The position numbers were made by a program, and so were the translations under genes. Below the pieces are notes generated by a model that saw only the letters and a program-made list of their open reading frames with translations, made no database searches and was not told where the DNA came from. Of a DNA stretch of 64,000 nt, positions 62,391-64,000 are shown in pieces; the first letter of the stretch is position 1; each line of letters begins with the position of its first letter. The stretch is taken from positions 62,001-126,000 of the forward strand of contig NZ_JHBV01000024.1 in assembly GCF_000724545.1 (NCBI RefSeq). Direction: 5' to 3'. This DNA comes from Aureispira sp. CCB-QB1. Its GTDB lineage: Bacteria > Bacteroidota > Bacteroidia > Chitinophagales > Saprospiraceae.

Positions 62391-63524
62391 TTACTTTTCT
62401 AATTCTTTTAACATCTCCTCTTTTTCTTGGGGCGTATAATAGTTGTACCGATTCAAACAAGCATTAAAGGACTGAATGGTTGATGTCGTGTCTATCTTCA
62501 ACTCTTTTTGAGCTTCAATTATTCCCCAATAAGCATCTGCAAAGTTAGGGTATTCTTGCAACAACAACTCCCATGCTTCAATAGCCTTTTGATATTCTTT
62601 TCGCTCTAGTAGCCCCCAGCCTTTCCCATTCAAAACACCTATTGAAAGGCGCATTTTTGCGCCATAATGCGTTTCTATTTGGGTTTCAATTGTATCCAAT
62701 TGAGCTGCATTAAAATGCGTATTGCTATAATACAAGTTCTGCTGATTCGCCCAAAAGTAAAAGACTTCGTACAAAGCTGGCGCAATCGTTAGCCCTGGAA
62801 TAACATTATGATCAGCCGTTTTAAATTCTATTCCTTTGATATTAATATGATTTCGATTGACTTGATTTTCAAGATGATGATAATCTTGCATATAATCACT
62901 TTCTATTCCTGCTCTGTAATATTTTACAGGTTGGTGTCCATTCGGATAATAATGAACCACCGAATCAGCCCAATTGACGCCCTTTTGTTGGTAAAAGGGG
63001 CATAGAGCAATCACGGCACTCAGGTCTTTAATTCTATTAATAAATAAAGAAGTGGTATAATATCCGTATCTAGAATGCCCAATCAACATTCGAAAAGTAC
63101 TCGCACGAAGTTCTTTTTCTGCCAAAGGCAACAATTCATCAAAAATAAATTGCTCATTCTCTTTAGCTTTCCCTTTTGAGGTTGTTGGCTGGTGCACGGT
63201 TTCGGCATATCGCTTTTCAAATGAGCTAGCTACACTAATCACCACACAAGAAGGCATTTGATAATTCGTTGTCATGTAATCAATCGTATTGAGAATATAC
63301 TGATTACTTCGTTTGTTTTGTTTATCAAAAATTAAAATAACGGGAAACTTTTTGGCGATGGCAGTATCCCACTCTAAAGGAACGACAATAGAAAGCTCTT
63401 TGGCATAGCCCAAGTGATGGGAATAAAATGTCGTATCCTTTAATTTTTGATAACTTTCATAATGTTGGGCAGTAATATTTTCCATCGTAATTAAGGAAAA
63501 AATCACTAGCAAGAAAATATTCAT
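62391..63524 (-). CDS. Secreted esterase-like alpha/beta hydrolase with TPR end
   Basis: 377 residues. Signal peptide near the start (NIFLLVIFSLITMENITAQ). Residues about 40-280 resemble esterase D/siderophore-esterase-like hydrolases: LSIVVPLEWD, FPVILIFD, the nucleophile elbow LIGHSRYG with Ser151, and a later HNVIPG that may supply the His. From about 290 there are TPR-like helices (YQKAIEAWELLLQEYPNFADA). Substrate unknown. Convergent with nadA; the next gene on the strand ends eight bases upstream. Confidence 0.75.
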   Translation of the reverse strand: MNIFLLVIFSLITMENITAQHYESYQKLKDTTFYSHHLGYAKELSIVVPLEWDTAIAKKFPVILIFDKQNKRSNQYILNTIDYMTTNYQMPSCVVISVASSFEKRYAETVHQPTTSKGKAKENEQFIFDELLPLAEKELRASTFRMLIGHSRYGYYTTSLFINRIKDLSAVIALCPFYQQKGVNWADSVVHYYPNGHQPVKYYRAGIESDYMQDYHHLENQVNRNHINIKGIEFKTADHNVIPGLTIAPALYEVFYFWANQQNLYYSNTHFNAAQLDTIETQIETHYGAKMRLSIGVLNGKGWGLLERKEYQKAIEAWELLLQEYPNFADAYWGIIEAQKELKIDTTSTIQSFNACLNRYNYYTPQEKEEMLKELEK

Positions 63525-63531
63525 AACAACT

Positions 63532-64000
63532 CTATTTTTGTATTTGCAAACAAGTAATACTGGCTCGTTTTTGTTCCAATTTCGTTTTACTCTCTACTTT
63601 TTTATAATCCGCCAAGACCTTCCATTCTTGGTAATAATCCTTGTAATGATAAGCATATGTCTGAAAAAAGACCATTACAAAAGGCAAGAGCAAAGCCCAC
63701 CAACCTACCATAAAAGCACCAATTCCTATCGCCAATATTCCCCAAACAATCCATACAAAAAAAGCAGCTGTAAAAGCAAAGCTTGTAGAAAACTCGGCAA
63801 AAGGAACAAATTTATTGCGTAAATCACGAGCAACTATATGCGGAATACGACCAAATAATGTCCCTAATAACCAAAAAGGGAATCCAATCAATAACCAAAA
63901 TAAGGAACGTTTATTTTTTCCTGCAACAGCATAATCCTTGACTCCTTCTTCGTCTAATGCTGCTTGGTAGGCATCGACTTGTTTTTCTAAAGCATTTTTC
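63532..64000 (-). CDS. C-terminal part of a probable lysophospholipid acyltransferase
   Basis: Partial: the frame stays open to the window edge, so the N-terminus lies outside. The visible 155 or so residues end a larger protein: a helical, charged segment (LEKQVDAYQAALDEEGVKDY), then FWLLIGFPFWLLGTLF, two to three membrane helices and a charged tail. Bacteroidota PlsC-like acyltransferases commonly end this way. The catalytic HxxxxD would be outside the window, so I cannot confirm it. Confidence 0.5.
   Translation of the reverse strand, partial: KNALEKQVDAYQAALDEEGVKDYAVAGKNKRSLFWLLIGFPFWLLGTLFGRIPHIVARDLRNKFVPFAEFSTSFAFTAAFFVWIVWGILAIGIGAFMVGWWALLLPFVMVFFQTYAYHYKDYYQEWKVLADYKKVESKTKLEQKRASITCLQIQK

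Noticed and set aside
1-64000. tRNA, rRNA, CRISPR arrays or insertion sequences
   Set aside because: No tRNA-like cloverleaf with a conserved T-arm, no rRNA segment, no regular spacer array and no transposase frame was found on reading.

Overview
The window comes from a low-GC Bacteroidota chromosome, most likely class Saprospiria (an Aureispira-like organism). The class and genus are my inference. The phylum rests on several visible features: three secreted proteins with type IX secretion (T9SS) C-terminal sorting tails, DUF4340 and VWA/BatA-like proteins, exact TAnnTTTG -7 promoter boxes, weak use of Shine-Dalgarno sequences, and several TTG or GTG starts. I saw no rRNA, tRNA, CRISPR array, transposase or phage gene.

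Layout. 1-8.8 kb: envelope and secreted proteins (two TPR proteins, a SAM methyltransferase, DUF4340) and a polysaccharide flippase. 9.1-11.7 kb: a Wzz-like chain-length protein and an O-antigen ligase/polymerase, closed by a strong terminator. 11.8-14.9 kb: a VWA membrane protein and a CpeT-like lipoprotein. 15.1-23.0 kb: a contractile injection system (CIS/eCIS) locus. It holds the CIS-type AAA+ ATPase, an OmpA-like barrel protein, an unknown 246-residue protein and, divergently, a 1690-residue CIS tape-measure protein. No sheath, tube, spike or baseplate gene is present. 23.8-27.6 kb: a two-gene asymmetric ABC exporter. 28.1-32.0 kb: a toxin-immunity cassette. A 796-residue effector carries an N-terminal motif typical of CIS cargo, followed by peptidoglycan-binding, SH3 and putative nuclease regions, and by two paralogous putative immunity genes. 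The cassette is bracketed by near-identical direct repeats of about 180 bp.

32.7-43.0 kb: a duplicated gene pair, each copy a T9SS-secreted protein divergent from a roughly 467-residue helical protein, with another T9SS protein between the copies. 43.1-52.2 kb: a complete minus-strand trp operon, trpE-G-D-C-F-B-A, continuing into aroF and aroA. It is preceded by a leader that reads as classical transcription attenuation: a 31-codon peptide with a Trp-Trp-Trp run, a perfect 12-bp terminator hairpin and a T run. The promoter sits so close to the leader ATG that the mRNA is probably leaderless. 52.2-64 kb: a TPMT-family methyltransferase, an LRR protein, a YCF48-like propeller, an M28 peptidase, an RsmI-like methyltransferase, a deoxyribosyltransferase-like protein, lipoproteins, nadA, an esterase-like protein and the 3' end of a probable acyltransferase.

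Short palindromic repeats built on a GCAGCGCAGCTAACTA-type core are scattered through the intergenic spaces, including two inside the trp operon. The most unusual items are the repeat-bracketed effector/immunity cassette near an isolated CIS ATPase/tape-measure locus, the trp attenuator, and the duplicated T9SS/helical gene pair.
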